A stretch of 64,000 bases of DNA from Pelolinea sp. (GTDB taxonomy: Bacteria; Chloroflexota; Anaerolineae; Anaerolineales; Anaerolineaceae). Shown here piece by piece: positions 10,173 to 21,416 of this stretch (the first letter of the stretch is position 1; the number at the start of each line of letters is the position of its first letter). The stretch lies in contig JAUYCC010000071.1 of assembly GCA_030692365.1 (NCBI GenBank), positions 21,226-85,225 of the forward strand. The letters run 5' to 3'. The position numbers were made by a program, and so were the translations under genes. Below the pieces are notes generated by a model that worked only from the letters and a program-made list of their open reading frames with translations, did not search any database and was not told the DNA's origin.

Positions 10173-10856
10173 GTGACGAAAAATAAGGATGTTATCCTTA
10201 CCCGCTTTATAGAAAAAGTGTATCGCATGGGTGAGGTTGAGGTAAATGCCCTGTGTGGAGTTTCAGTAAAAATAAAACAGGGCGAGGTGGTTTCAATCAT
10301 GGGCCCATCCGGATCCGGAAAATCCACACTGATGAATATTATCGGCTGCCTCGACAGACCTTCCGCGGGAGATTATTACCTGGATGGCGAACTGGTTTCA
10401 AACATGAGTGATGACCAGCTTGCTGTAATCCGTAACCGGAAGGTGGGATTTGTCTTCCAGAATTTCAACCTGCTTTCGCGGTCTTCTGCGTTAATAAATG
10501 TCGAATTACCTCTGCGATACGCGGGTGTGACCGAGGGAAGAAGGGAACGGGCTATAAAAGCGCTTGAGTCGGTTGGCCTGGGCGACCGTGTGAACCATAA
10601 GCCTACTGAACTTTCAGGCGGTCAGCAGCAGCGCGTTGCTATGGCTCGGGCTATCATCAATAACCCGGCGATCATTATGGCTGATGAACCAACCGGAAAC
10701 CTGGATTCCAAATCCGGAGAAGAAATCATGCAATTGCTTTTGAATATGAACAAGGAGTTTGGCACAACATTGATTATCGTTACACATGATCCCAAAATCT
10801 CAGACCGGACACAGCGGGTGATTCGCCTTTATGATGGGTTGGTGGTGAAACAATGA
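10173..10856 (+). CDS. ABC transporter ATP-binding protein (MacB/LolD type), GTG start
   Basis: MGPSGSGKSTLMNIIGCLDRPSAG Walker A; LSGGQQQRVAMARAI; IIMADEPTGNLDS. Confidence 0.93.
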   Translation: MTKNKDVILTRFIEKVYRMGEVEVNALCGVSVKIKQGEVVSIMGPSGSGKSTLMNIIGCLDRPSAGDYYLDGELVSNMSDDQLAVIRNRKVGFVFQNFNLLSRSSALINVELPLRYAGVTEGRRERAIKALESVGLGDRVNHKPTELSGGQQQRVAMARAIINNPAIIMADEPTGNLDSKSGEEIMQLLLNMNKEFGTTLIIVTHDPKISDRTQRVIRLYDGLVVKQ

Positions 10857-12079
10857 ATATCGGGCAAGTAATCCGAGAGGCGCTTGAAAGCATCATCGCT
10901 AATAAACTGCGCGCGGCTTTAACCATTCTTGGTATCGTGATTGGTGTCGCTGCGGTAATTGCCATGCTTGCTGTAGGAGCTGGTGCACAGGATACCATTC
11001 TAGGATCCATCAGCGGCATCGGTACAAACCTGTTATTTGTCTTTCAGGGCAACCTGCAGCAAGATGTACGCAATGAACAACCGATCACCATGGCTGATGT
11101 ATCGGCATTGAAGGATGTGTATCAGGCACCCCATATTCAGGGAGTTGCTCCAATTGTGCGTGGCAGTGTTAAAGCAAGCTTCAGCGGTGAGTCAACCTCA
11201 CCGGAGATATATGGCGTTACATCCGAATTTGAGTCGGTCCGCAACTATAAGCTGATTGAAGGCAGTTTCATAACCGATGACAATGTCAATGGTCAGGCTT
11301 CAGTCGCGCTGTTAGGACCTGAGGTCGCGGATAAACTCTTTGGCCGGCGAGAATTGATCACCGGTGAGACAATTCGTATAGAAGGTCAGCCATTCCGTGT
11401 GATTGGCGTCTTGGAGTCCAAGGGCGGCGGCTCGTTTGGCAGCCAGGATAATGTTATCTTGGTACCCATCACTACTGCTCGTATACGGCTGCTGGATAAA
11501 GAACGCGATAACGTGGATGTGGTTTATGTTCAGGCTATCAATGCAGAATCTGTCCCAATTGTCAATGAAGAAATCGCCCAAATATTTCGCACCCGCCACC
11601 GAACAGTTCTAGGCGCGGATGACTTTACAGTATTTACTCAAGAGGACTTCCTTTCATTAGCTGGAACTATCACTAATGTTCTTACAATTTTCCTGGGTGG
11701 TATCGCCGCTATTTCGCTGCTCGTAGGCGGCATCGGCATCATGAACATCATGCTTGTATCAGTGACTGAACGCACCAAGGAAATTGGCTTGCGAAAAGCG
11801 GTGGGAGCCAGAAAAGCTGATATCCTCATCCAGTTTTTGACTGAGTCTTCTCTTCTCAGCCTGATCGGTGGCATTATCGGGATTTTTTTTGGCTGGCTGA
11901 TATCTTTTGCGGTTGGGCGCATTGCAGCGGCCAGCGGAACCCCATTTACGCCCAATGTGAGCCTGAATTCAGTGCTGCTCGCGACCCTGTTTTCTACCGC
12001 TGTGGGATTGTTCTTCGGTATTTATCCCGCAAACCGGGCGGCTAACCTTCAGCCGGTGGAAGCCCTGCGATATGAATAA
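10853..12079 (+). CDS. ABC transporter permease (MacB-like FtsX domain)
   Basis: MNIGQVIREALESIIANKLRAALTILGIVIGVAAVIAMLAVGAGAQ and GIGIMNIMLVSVTERTKEIGLRKAVGARK. Confidence 0.93.
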   Translation: MNIGQVIREALESIIANKLRAALTILGIVIGVAAVIAMLAVGAGAQDTILGSISGIGTNLLFVFQGNLQQDVRNEQPITMADVSALKDVYQAPHIQGVAPIVRGSVKASFSGESTSPEIYGVTSEFESVRNYKLIEGSFITDDNVNGQASVALLGPEVADKLFGRRELITGETIRIEGQPFRVIGVLESKGGGSFGSQDNVILVPITTARIRLLDKERDNVDVVYVQAINAESVPIVNEEIAQIFRTRHRTVLGADDFTVFTQEDFLSLAGTITNVLTIFLGGIAAISLLVGGIGIMNIMLVSVTERTKEIGLRKAVGARKADILIQFLTESSLLSLIGGIIGIFFGWLISFAVGRIAAASGTPFTPNVSLNSVLLATLFSTAVGLFFGIYPANRAANLQPVEALRYE

Positions 12080-12094
12080 GGAAAGTTCTTTAAT

Positions 12095-12124
12095 AAGAGC
12101 AGCCTAAAAGCTGCTCTTTTCTTT
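12095..12124 (+). terminator. Rho-independent terminator after the efflux operon
   Basis: AAGAGCAGC-CTAAAA-GCTGCTCTT followed by TT. Confidence 0.75.
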
Positions 12125-12222
12125 AAAGACCCGGTTTTATCCAAGACAGTTGTCAATGTAAGTTAAAAATGGAATCGGTTAGAATTAATTCCAACCAAAC
12201 TGATTTTTCGGAGGAACACCCA

Positions 12223-13164
12223 ATGGAACCCTGGCGCGTCATTGTCACTGATGGTTTACAGGATACCGGCCTAAATATTTTGGAACGCGAATCACAGGTC
12301 GTTGAAAGGAAAGGCATTTCTGCGGACGACTTGATGAAGGAAATTACAGATTATGACGCGTTGATTATTCGCAGCCGTACCAAAGTCACCCGCCAGATGA
12401 TAGAGGCGGCGTCCAAATTGAAAGTGATTGGCCGCGCAGGGGTAGGTGTAGATAATATTGACCTTAAAGCCGCAAAAGAAAAGGGGATTACCGTTGTCAA
12501 TGCTGCAAGCGCTACCACCATTGCAGTCGCCGAACTTACCATTGGATTAATATTTGCCCTTGCACGCGAAATTCCACGCGCAGATGCCAGTATGAAACGC
12601 GGGGAATGGCTAAAAAAAGAGCTCATGGGTGTTGAACTCTACGGAAAGAACCTTGGCATTATTGGTTTCGGGCGGATCGGGTCAACAGTCGGGCAAATGG
12701 CTGCGGCAGTAGATATGCGCATCATTGCCTGCTGCGATTTTAATATTCCCGAGACCATTCGTATCACCGGCGGAGAGCTAATGATGATGGAAGATATTAT
12801 TGATAAAGCAGACTTTATCGCTATACACACCCCATTGACTGAAAAAACTCGCGGCCTAATCAATAAAGAAACAATCACGCGTATGAAAGACGGCGTATAT
12901 CTCATTTGTACCGCCAGGGGCGGGATCATTGATGAGACCGCGCTTTTGGAAGCGTTGAATTCAGGTAAGGTTGCAGGGGCTGCGTTAGACGTTTTTGAAA
13001 GTGAACCACCCATAAATCAGGAATTGGTCAACCATCCTCATTTGATCGCCACACCGCATATTGCCGGTCAGACTAATGAAGCCCAAAAACGAGCATCAAT
13101 GGATATTGCCCGTGAGGTTATGGCTGCGTTAAAGGGTGAAAAGCTTCATTGGAAAATTGTTTAA
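12223..13164 (+). CDS. D-isomer specific 2-hydroxyacid dehydrogenase (phosphoglycerate dehydrogenase-like)
   Basis: VIGRAGVGVDNIDLKAAKEKGITVVNA, GIIGFGRIGSTVGQMAAA; ATG 12223 preceded by GGAGGAAC. Confidence 0.88.
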   Translation: MEPWRVIVTDGLQDTGLNILERESQVVERKGISADDLMKEITDYDALIIRSRTKVTRQMIEAASKLKVIGRAGVGVDNIDLKAAKEKGITVVNAASATTIAVAELTIGLIFALAREIPRADASMKRGEWLKKELMGVELYGKNLGIIGFGRIGSTVGQMAAAVDMRIIACCDFNIPETIRITGGELMMMEDIIDKADFIAIHTPLTEKTRGLINKETITRMKDGVYLICTARGGIIDETALLEALNSGKVAGAALDVFESEPPINQELVNHPHLIATPHIAGQTNEAQKRASMDIAREVMAALKGEKLHWKIV

Positions 13165-13182
13165 TAATTGCTGGGAATATCA

Positions 13183-14685
13183 ATGGAAGAGAAATTAAAG
13201 AAATTAAAGTGTTTGTTGGCTGAAATTGCGAATCTGAAAGCGGCTAACGCAGTGTTGGGTTGGGACCAACTGGTCAATATGCCAGGCGGCGCGACTGAAG
13301 ACCGCGGTGAGCAGATTGCTGCTCTGGAACATATCATGCATGCCAAAGTAACCTCTGATGAGATTGGCAAATTGCTGGACGAACTCGCGGTGGGCGCCAG
13401 GCAAATAGACCCTGAATCTGATGAGGCATGCCTGATCCGGGTAGCTAAACGTGATTATGAAAAGCAAACAAAAGTTCCGGCTGAATTTGTAACTGAAATG
13501 GCGCGCGTTTCCACGGTCGCCCAATCTGTTTGGGAAAAAGCCAAAAACCATTCTGATTTTGAACTTTTCCGCCCCCACCTTGAAAAACTGGTCGGATTGC
13601 GCCGCCAATACGCGGATTTCTTTAAGCCCTGGGATCATGTTTATGACCCGCTGCTAGATGATTTTGAACCGGGCATGAAGACCGCCGAAGTCCAGGCCAT
13701 CTTTAATGCGCTTCGGCCAAAACAGGTGGAACTGATCAAGGCGATCAGCCAAACCAAACAGGTGGAAAGATCCTTCCTGTTCCTTGATTATCCTGAAAAT
13801 GGCCAGCTTGCCTTTGGTGAGAAAGTGATCTCTAAATTTGGTTATGACTGGAATCACGGTCGTCAGGACAAGTCCGCCCATCCCTTCACTACCAGTTTCG
13901 GGTTGAATGATGTGCGCATAACCACCCGCTTCAACTCCAATTATTTGCCGACAGCTATGTTTGGGACCATGCATGAATGCGGGCACGCACTTTATGAATT
14001 GGGCATCGACAAGAAATTCAATCGCTCCCCGCTTGCTGACGGGGCATCCATGGCGGTCCATGAATCGCAATCGTGCATGTGGGAGAACCTGATTGGACGC
14101 TCAAAACCTTTCTGGAAGCATTTCTTCCCGATGCTTCAAGAAATCTTCCCATCACAGTTGGGCAATGTGGATGTAGACACATTTTATGAAGGGGTAAATG
14201 CGGTAGAACCTTCGTTAATCCGAGTGGAAGCGGATGAGGCTACATACAATCTCCACATCATGTTGAGGCTTGAAATGGAAATTGCCCTGATGGAAGGCAG
14301 TTTATCGGCTAAAGACGCACCCGCGGCCTGGAACGCCAAATTTAAAGACTACCTTGGGATTGTCTCGCCGGACGATGCGAAGGGTATTTTGCAGGATGTG
14401 CACTGGTCATTTGGCGGATTTGGTTATTTCCCCACCTACGCGCTTGGAAATCTGGTTTCAGCCCAATTATGGGAGCGAATGAACAAGGATATTCCAAATC
14501 TGGAAGAACAGGTTGAAAAAGCCCAGTTCAGTGAAATACTTGGCTGGCTACGCAAGAATTTGCATGTTTACGGCGCCAAGTTTGAACCGCAGGAATTGGT
14601 TAAAAAAGTGACCGGATCCAAAATTACCCCAGAACCTTATATCCATTATCTTGAATACAAATTCAAAGCGATATATAACCTTTAA
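13183..14685 (+). CDS. M32-family metallocarboxypeptidase (Taq carboxypeptidase type)
   Basis: GTMHECGHALYELG (HExxH), SMAVHESQSCMWENLIGRS, DVHWSFGGFGYFPTYALGNLVSAQ. Confidence 0.92.
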   Translation: MEEKLKKLKCLLAEIANLKAANAVLGWDQLVNMPGGATEDRGEQIAALEHIMHAKVTSDEIGKLLDELAVGARQIDPESDEACLIRVAKRDYEKQTKVPAEFVTEMARVSTVAQSVWEKAKNHSDFELFRPHLEKLVGLRRQYADFFKPWDHVYDPLLDDFEPGMKTAEVQAIFNALRPKQVELIKAISQTKQVERSFLFLDYPENGQLAFGEKVISKFGYDWNHGRQDKSAHPFTTSFGLNDVRITTRFNSNYLPTAMFGTMHECGHALYELGIDKKFNRSPLADGASMAVHESQSCMWENLIGRSKPFWKHFFPMLQEIFPSQLGNVDVDTFYEGVNAVEPSLIRVEADEATYNLHIMLRLEMEIALMEGSLSAKDAPAAWNAKFKDYLGIVSPDDAKGILQDVHWSFGGFGYFPTYALGNLVSAQLWERMNKDIPNLEEQVEKAQFSEILGWLRKNLHVYGAKFEPQELVKKVTGSKITPEPYIHYLEYKFKAIYNL

Positions 14686-14716
14686 GTACGAGATAATTCG
14701 TTCGCAGAATATAAAG

Positions 14717-14746
14717 AAAACGCTCAGGTTTTACTGAGCGTTTTTG
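14717..14746. terminator. Bidirectional-looking terminator between convergent M32 peptidase and L,D-transpeptidase genes
   Basis: AACGCTCAG-GTTTTA-CTGAGCGTT-TTT with A-run on the other side. Confidence 0.78.
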
Positions 14747-14748
14747 GT

Positions 14749-15939
14749 TTAGAAAGCGCCGTTTTCTTTATAGAATTCGGGATCTGTGGGGGTTTTTCCG
14801 CTCGGATCCCAGACGTAAACCCAGTCTCCAACAGCAGCCCAGTCATACAGCCAATGGGAATCGCCAACAGACAGGTTAATGCAGCCGTGGGATTGTTCAT
14901 ACCCAAACATGGCGCGCCAGTACGCGCCATGCAGTGCACGCGGGCCGTCGTAATACATGGTCCAGGGCACATTTTCCAACAGATAATAATCTACTTTGCC
15001 GGTAGCAAAAGCGCCGGTCATGGTTTCGAGGTCTTTCTTTTCCCTTATTTGGAATAATCCAGGTTGGGTGTAATAAGGTTCAAAACCTGTGGCAATCAAA
15101 GAGGCAAAGATAAGATGGTTATTCTCATAAACCGTCATGGTTTGCTCATACAAGTTGATCTCAATCCATCGTCCATTATCAACACCTTCAGGAGCGATCT
15201 GGTTGGGTGTGACCACGCGAATCTTGTTTCGGTCCACCCATTGTCCAGGTTTGATCATATACCAAGTGGTGCCTTCAGCTTCCATCTTGTCATACACCTG
15301 AACCACATCCCCGCGGGTCAGGTTGACGCTGACCTTTTTGCCATAAATGCTGGGTTCTCGATGGGGGCTTACCGCGTCAATAATCCAGCCGAAATTGTTG
15401 ACCGGCTGCTTTTTGAAAAGCAACCCCTGAAAAGTTGAGTAGGTGGTAGGTGAAGCGCGGATCCATTCCCCGCGCTTGTTAGCCAGGTAGGGGTTGCCGT
15501 CGTAATAAGAAACGTTTTCATAGGTTATATAAAGCATTTGCCCAATCGGTAAAGTGCTTAATGCCCCCCAGCCAGCTATAGCAGATTCGAGATTAGGGTA
15601 GTAAGCAGCCTGGACACCGGGCTGAATATTAATCTTGGCGTATTTTTCGTTCAGCTGGGTGTAAGAAATATCTGGATGGGACGCGGGTAGCGGCCTTAGG
15701 GGTAAAGTCATCCCGCGGCGTGCCCATTGGGTGAGGGTCGCTGAAGGCCCCAGGGGCAGACAATCAACGGGTGTTACCAAATACACACCCGGAACGCACA
15801 GCGGCAGTCCTTCATAAGGTTCAACCGCAGACGGTGTCTCGGGAGTCGGTTCATCCTGGGCGCGCGCTTTTGAAGGCAGCGCCAAAGTGAAAAGCATCAG
15901 TACAGTTAACGAAAAAAGAAAGATATTCCTTTTTAACAT
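14749..15939 (-). CDS. L,D-transpeptidase (YkuD domain)
   Basis: Signal peptide; YEQTMTVYENNHLIFASLIATG and HGAYWRAMFGYEQSHGCINLSVGDSHWLYDW (SHGCxN catalytic motif). Confidence 0.88.
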   Translation of the reverse strand: MLKRNIFLFSLTVLMLFTLALPSKARAQDEPTPETPSAVEPYEGLPLCVPGVYLVTPVDCLPLGPSATLTQWARRGMTLPLRPLPASHPDISYTQLNEKYAKINIQPGVQAAYYPNLESAIAGWGALSTLPIGQMLYITYENVSYYDGNPYLANKRGEWIRASPTTYSTFQGLLFKKQPVNNFGWIIDAVSPHREPSIYGKKVSVNLTRGDVVQVYDKMEAEGTTWYMIKPGQWVDRNKIRVVTPNQIAPEGVDNGRWIEINLYEQTMTVYENNHLIFASLIATGFEPYYTQPGLFQIREKKDLETMTGAFATGKVDYYLLENVPWTMYYDGPRALHGAYWRAMFGYEQSHGCINLSVGDSHWLYDWAAVGDWVYVWDPSGKTPTDPEFYKENGAF

Positions 15940-16014
15940 TTCATCCTTAATATAAAAAGCGGCGGTAATTGTACCTGATAAAAATTATCCGATTTGACAA
16001 GCTTTATTTAAGTA

Positions 16015-16568
16015 TTAAAGCTGCTTTCGTACAATTACATTTGAACCGGCTTTAGCCATCTCGTTGAAACCAGCAGACAGGAATATGTTCAGACTGCCCA
16101 TATACATTTCAACGGGTAGTCTTTTTTATCGGGTATATCAGGGGAGGCTTCAATAATTCGTGCTCCTTTAATTTTGGTATATTTCATAGCCCCCCGAATC
16201 AGTTCTCCCATCATGCCCATACTGTAGAAATCCTTGCGGACAAAAATACAGACAATTGACCAAACCGGCTTGTCGTCCATATGTTTCAGGGTTCGCGACC
16301 TTTCCAGTGAACCGAATTCCTCGCGCGGCGCTATTGAGCACCAACCAATGGGTTTGCCATCCGCGTAAGCCAGGATACCGGGGATTGTGGCGCCAAAGAC
16401 CAAGCCTTTCATTTCCTGCCTGTTCTTGCCCTTACATCATGCACTGAACTCCTTACGGGTGAGCCGCCAAAACATGCACCAGCAGCCCCTATAGGCGCCG
16501 TGTGTTTCAAACAATTGTTCAAAATCGTTCCACTTATCCGGGGTAAGGGGGGAAAATTTCAAGTTCAT
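16015..16568 (-). pseudogene. GNAT N-acetyltransferase gene with in-frame TGA and a 3' frameshift
   Basis: Reading from ATG 16568: MNLKFSPLTPDKWNDFEQLFETHGAYRGCWCMFWRLTRKEFSA*CKGKNRQEMKGLVFGATIPGILAYADGKPIGWCSIAPREEF...PDKKDYP, then a shifted frame VEMYMGSLNIFLSAGFNEMAKAGSNVIVRKQL* ending at 16015. TGA at 16437-16439; frameshift near 16111-16117. Confidence 0.8.
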
Positions 16569-16695
16569 GGTTTTTCCATCCGCTCCGCATTATTTCAACT
16601 TATTCCTCAATGACAAAATTATCCCATAAAAAACTGATTTTTCTGTATGCTATAATCCACGAACATCCTTTTCATTCCCATTTTTGGCGGCAAAC

Positions 16696-17625
16696 ATGCG
16701 ATTTCTAATTACAGGCGCGGCAGGTTTTCGGGGGGCTCCTTTAGCGAACGCGTTGGTCAAAGGTAACCACAGTGTCGTAGGTTTGGATGACCTGTCCACT
16801 GGGGATCCTAAAGAACTGGTGGATGCCGTTCACTTGGTGAGGGGAGATATCAATGACCGGCCAAAATTATGGTCGCTTCTCCAAGGAGTGGACTGTGTTT
16901 ACCATCTGGCCGCCAGGGTGATCGTTCCTGAATCTGTGCTTTATCCGCGTGAATACAATACAGTCAATGTGGGCGGAACCGTAACGCTTATGGAAGCCAT
17001 GCGGGATGTGGGGGTAAGGCGTGTGGTGTTCATTTCATCAGGCACGATTTACGGCAACCAGAAAACACAACCGGTGAGGGAGTCCAACCGCCCGAATCCG
17101 CGTTCCCCTTACGCAGTATCCAAACTGGCGGCTGAATATTACATCCGCACCATCGGTGCCCTGTGGGGCATTGAGACGGTCTGCCTGCGGGTCTTCAATG
17201 CCTATGGCCCCGGGCAAAGGCTGCCCCTGACCAACGCCCCCGTCATTCCTTACTGCCTGCGCCAGGCGCTGGATAACGGTACCATCGTTATCCATGGCAA
17301 TGGAGAGCAAACGCGCGATTATGTGTATATTGATGATGTTGTCAAAGCTATGGTTGCTGCGTCTTCTGTCCCCGATATCAACCGCATGATCATTAATGTA
17401 GGCAGCGGTAAGGAAACTTCGATCAATGAGCTTGTTAAGAAGGTACTGGAAATTACCGGCGCGAAACCGGAAATTGTCACCAACCAATCGCACGACAGCG
17501 GACCTTCAAGCATGCGCGCGGACCTGGCTATCGCAAAAAAGAAACTGGATTACACACCCCAATACAATTTGGAGCAGGGTCTGAAGAAAACCATTGAGAA
17601 TGACCCTCGTTTCCAGAAGAAATAA
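16696..17625 (+). CDS. NAD-dependent epimerase/dehydratase (UDP-glucose 4-epimerase-like, extended SDR)
   Basis: MRFLITGAAGFRGAPLANALV, YxxxK as SPYAVSKLAAEYY, VFNAYGPGQR. Confidence 0.85.
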   Translation: MRFLITGAAGFRGAPLANALVKGNHSVVGLDDLSTGDPKELVDAVHLVRGDINDRPKLWSLLQGVDCVYHLAARVIVPESVLYPREYNTVNVGGTVTLMEAMRDVGVRRVVFISSGTIYGNQKTQPVRESNRPNPRSPYAVSKLAAEYYIRTIGALWGIETVCLRVFNAYGPGQRLPLTNAPVIPYCLRQALDNGTIVIHGNGEQTRDYVYIDDVVKAMVAASSVPDINRMIINVGSGKETSINELVKKVLEITGAKPEIVTNQSHDSGPSSMRADLAIAKKKLDYTPQYNLEQGLKKTIENDPRFQKK

Positions 17626-17652
17626 TCCCTTCTAATCCTGTAAAATGAATAT

Positions 17653-18423
17653 ATGTATAGGTGGTTTTTCACGCATCCTGCCATGCGCGGTAGGGATATT
17701 GATGATCCACGGTTGATTGCCATACGCCGTGAAGTGCTGCGTAAAAAGAAATTTCTAAAAAAGATTTATGAGGATTGGTATACCCTCATTAAACAGAATT
17801 TGGGAAATACCGGTTCGAGAGTTATTGAATTGGGATCCGGGGCGGGATTCCTAGAGAGAAAAATCCCTCGCGTAATAAAAACGGATGTTTTCCACCAGGC
17901 TTTTATCCATCTGGTAATGGACGGATTAATAATCCCCTTTCCGTCAGTAAGCTTGGACTCAATTGTGATGCTGGATGTTTTCCATCATTTGCCAGATGTA
18001 GAAAAGTTCTTTGAAGAGGCATTGCGGACATTGGTTGCCGGCGGGCGCATCATCATGATTGAACCGTGGGTGACTGACTGGTCCCGTAAGGCCTATTCAT
18101 GGCTGCATTACGAACCAGTTGTGCCGGAAATGAGAAACTGGCAATTTGATTCCTCCGGACCCTTATCCGGATCAAACCAGGCACTGCCCTGGATTGTTTT
18201 CGAACGTGACAAAGAGTCTTTTCAATCATGCTATCCTCAGTTACATATTTTTAAAATACAACCGATGATGCCTTTCCGGTATATCCTCAGCGGCGGGTTT
18301 TCGTCATGGATGAGTCTCCCCGGCTTTTGTTACTCGACGGTGAAGTGGTTTGAAACCCTATTTAATAAAAAGATGGACAAATGGGGGATGTTCGCGCTGA
18401 TTGTCCTGGAAAAGGTTAAATAA
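17653..18423 (+). CDS. Class I SAM-dependent methyltransferase
   Basis: RVIELGSGAGFLERKIP, IVMLDVFHHLPDVEKFFEEALRTLVAGGRIIMIEP. Confidence 0.82.
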   Translation: MYRWFFTHPAMRGRDIDDPRLIAIRREVLRKKKFLKKIYEDWYTLIKQNLGNTGSRVIELGSGAGFLERKIPRVIKTDVFHQAFIHLVMDGLIIPFPSVSLDSIVMLDVFHHLPDVEKFFEEALRTLVAGGRIIMIEPWVTDWSRKAYSWLHYEPVVPEMRNWQFDSSGPLSGSNQALPWIVFERDKESFQSCYPQLHIFKIQPMMPFRYILSGGFSSWMSLPGFCYSTVKWFETLFNKKMDKWGMFALIVLEKVK

Positions 18424-19849
18424 ATTTCAACCGGCGGGCGGCGAACAGGACCATTCTCAATAACAGCCAGCCGTGGCTCCAGCGCCGGATATTGGTGGTT
18501 CCATATGTGCGTTCGCGATACCTGATGGGCATATCCACAATTTTCAGATTTAATTTGGCTGCGCCAAAGATCAAGTCATAATCCCCAAAAGGATCGAAAT
18601 CACCAAAATACTGCCTGTTTTTGGCTATCTTCTTATAATCTTTTCTCCATAGCACCTTTGTTCCGCATAGCGTATCTTTGATGGGTTGGCCTATTAAATA
18701 AGAAAAAATCAGGGTGAAGGCTTTATTCCCTAGCAGGTTGAAAAATCGCATGGCCTGTTTTTCCATCGGATACACCAGACGGACGCCGTTGACAAAATCA
18801 CCTGCGCCGCTCACCAGTGCATCATAGAAACGTGGCAGGTTTTCAGGTGGCATGGTCAGATCTGCGTCAAGGATAATCAAAACATCACCTTTGGCTTTGG
18901 AGAAACCTAACCGCACCGCATCGCCTTTCCCTTTGCCGGTTTGTTTAAGGTGTAAAGCTTTCTGCTGAGGATGAGCCTGGATTTGCTTGTCTATTTCGGC
19001 GGCAGTGTTATCATTTGAATTCCCCTCGACAAAAATTATCTCCGTGGTTTTGCCAAAGGTGGGCATCCTTTCAAAGACCTGCTTGATATTCCCTTCCTCA
19101 TTCCTGGCAGGTACTATGATCGAGGTTGAATATCGCTTGTGAGCTGATGGATCAGATGAGTGCTTGAGCCTTGCGACCATGAAGTGGGTCATGGCCAGAT
19201 AACGAAACGGCCAAAAACGCACCAAAAATTTATTACAGAAAGTGGCTAACAGCGGGATTGGAAGTGGCAGTAAAACCTCTTCCCAATGCCGGACCACCTC
19301 TAATCCTGCCAGATTAAGTAAGTTAGACGTATCTTCCAATGTGAGCCAGTTTTGAAGCAGGGTCGGCTTAGCGACATTCAGGGCAGTGGCAACCTTCAGG
19401 GGAAATTCCCACAGCCGGCTGTAAAAATTGAGGATTAAGCGTCCATCCGGCTTGAGCAATTTGTGGATGACTTCAAATATTTCCTGCACATCCCACAGGT
19501 CATTAATGGTGTCAGATAACACGACAAAATCAAACTGGCGTGTGATATCACCGTCAATCGCAATGATTTGTTGGAAATTCAACTCCGGGTGCAGATTCTG
19601 CGCATGGGAAACCATTTTTTCAGAAATATCCAAGCCCAGACCGTAAGAGGGTTTTAATGAAGCAAGTAAATTGCCGCTGCCGCAGCCTATTTCCAACACT
19701 TTCTGACCTTGAGGGATATTAAATTGATAGACCTGGCTGATACGTTTTTGATAATAACCTCCCCAGCCATTCCATTTTTCAAGTTTTTTAGCGACTTTAT
19801 CCCAGTGGCTGCTTCTTTCCTGGTAAAACTGATCCTGACTGGTGCTCAT
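18416..19849 (-). CDS. Two-domain protein: N-terminal class I methyltransferase fused to C-terminal GT2 (DPM1-like) glycosyltransferase
   Basis: N-term KVLEIGCGSGNLLASLKPSYGLGLDIS...LLKPDGRLILNFYS; C-term STSIIVPARNEEGNIKQVFERMP...ILDADLTMPPENLPRF. Confidence 0.85.
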   Translation of the reverse strand: MSTSQDQFYQERSSHWDKVAKKLEKWNGWGGYYQKRISQVYQFNIPQGQKVLEIGCGSGNLLASLKPSYGLGLDISEKMVSHAQNLHPELNFQQIIAIDGDITRQFDFVVLSDTINDLWDVQEIFEVIHKLLKPDGRLILNFYSRLWEFPLKVATALNVAKPTLLQNWLTLEDTSNLLNLAGLEVVRHWEEVLLPLPIPLLATFCNKFLVRFWPFRYLAMTHFMVARLKHSSDPSAHKRYSTSIIVPARNEEGNIKQVFERMPTFGKTTEIIFVEGNSNDNTAAEIDKQIQAHPQQKALHLKQTGKGKGDAVRLGFSKAKGDVLIILDADLTMPPENLPRFYDALVSGAGDFVNGVRLVYPMEKQAMRFFNLLGNKAFTLIFSYLIGQPIKDTLCGTKVLWRKDYKKIAKNRQYFGDFDPFGDYDLIFGAAKLNLKIVDMPIRYRERTYGTTNIRRWSHGWLLLRMVLFAARRLKFI

Positions 19850-19924
19850 TTAATTTGTCCGTCCATATCCCTTCTGGAAAAAAGTATATCATCTCCCAAA
19901 ACCAAACCTTTAGGTCTTTTTTGC

Positions 19925-19966
19925 TTGATTTTTATCCGGTTGGGGTTTATAATTCAACAGTTGAAT
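19925..19966 (+). promoter_or_regulatory. Promoter with overlapping palindromic operator upstream of winged-helix regulator
   Basis: TTGATT (19925-19930), 17-bp spacer, TATAAT (19948-19953); 15-bp palindrome ATTCAACAGTTGAAT at 19952-19966 overlaps the -10. Confidence 0.6.
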
Positions 19967-19975
19967 ATTGAAATC

Positions 19976-21407
<1,432 letters not shown>

Positions 21408-21416
21408 TATTTACTT

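Noticed and set aside
16437-16439. In-frame TGA in the GNAT gene as a selenocysteine codon
   Set aside because: No SECIS-like hairpin seen directly downstream, the family does not use Cys/Sec there to my knowledge, and a second frameshift lesion favours decay.
19709-19975. N-terminal extension of the winged-helix ORF
   Set aside because: Overlaps the 5' end of the MT-GT2 gene antisense and lies upstream of a good promoter; ATG 19976 is the better start.
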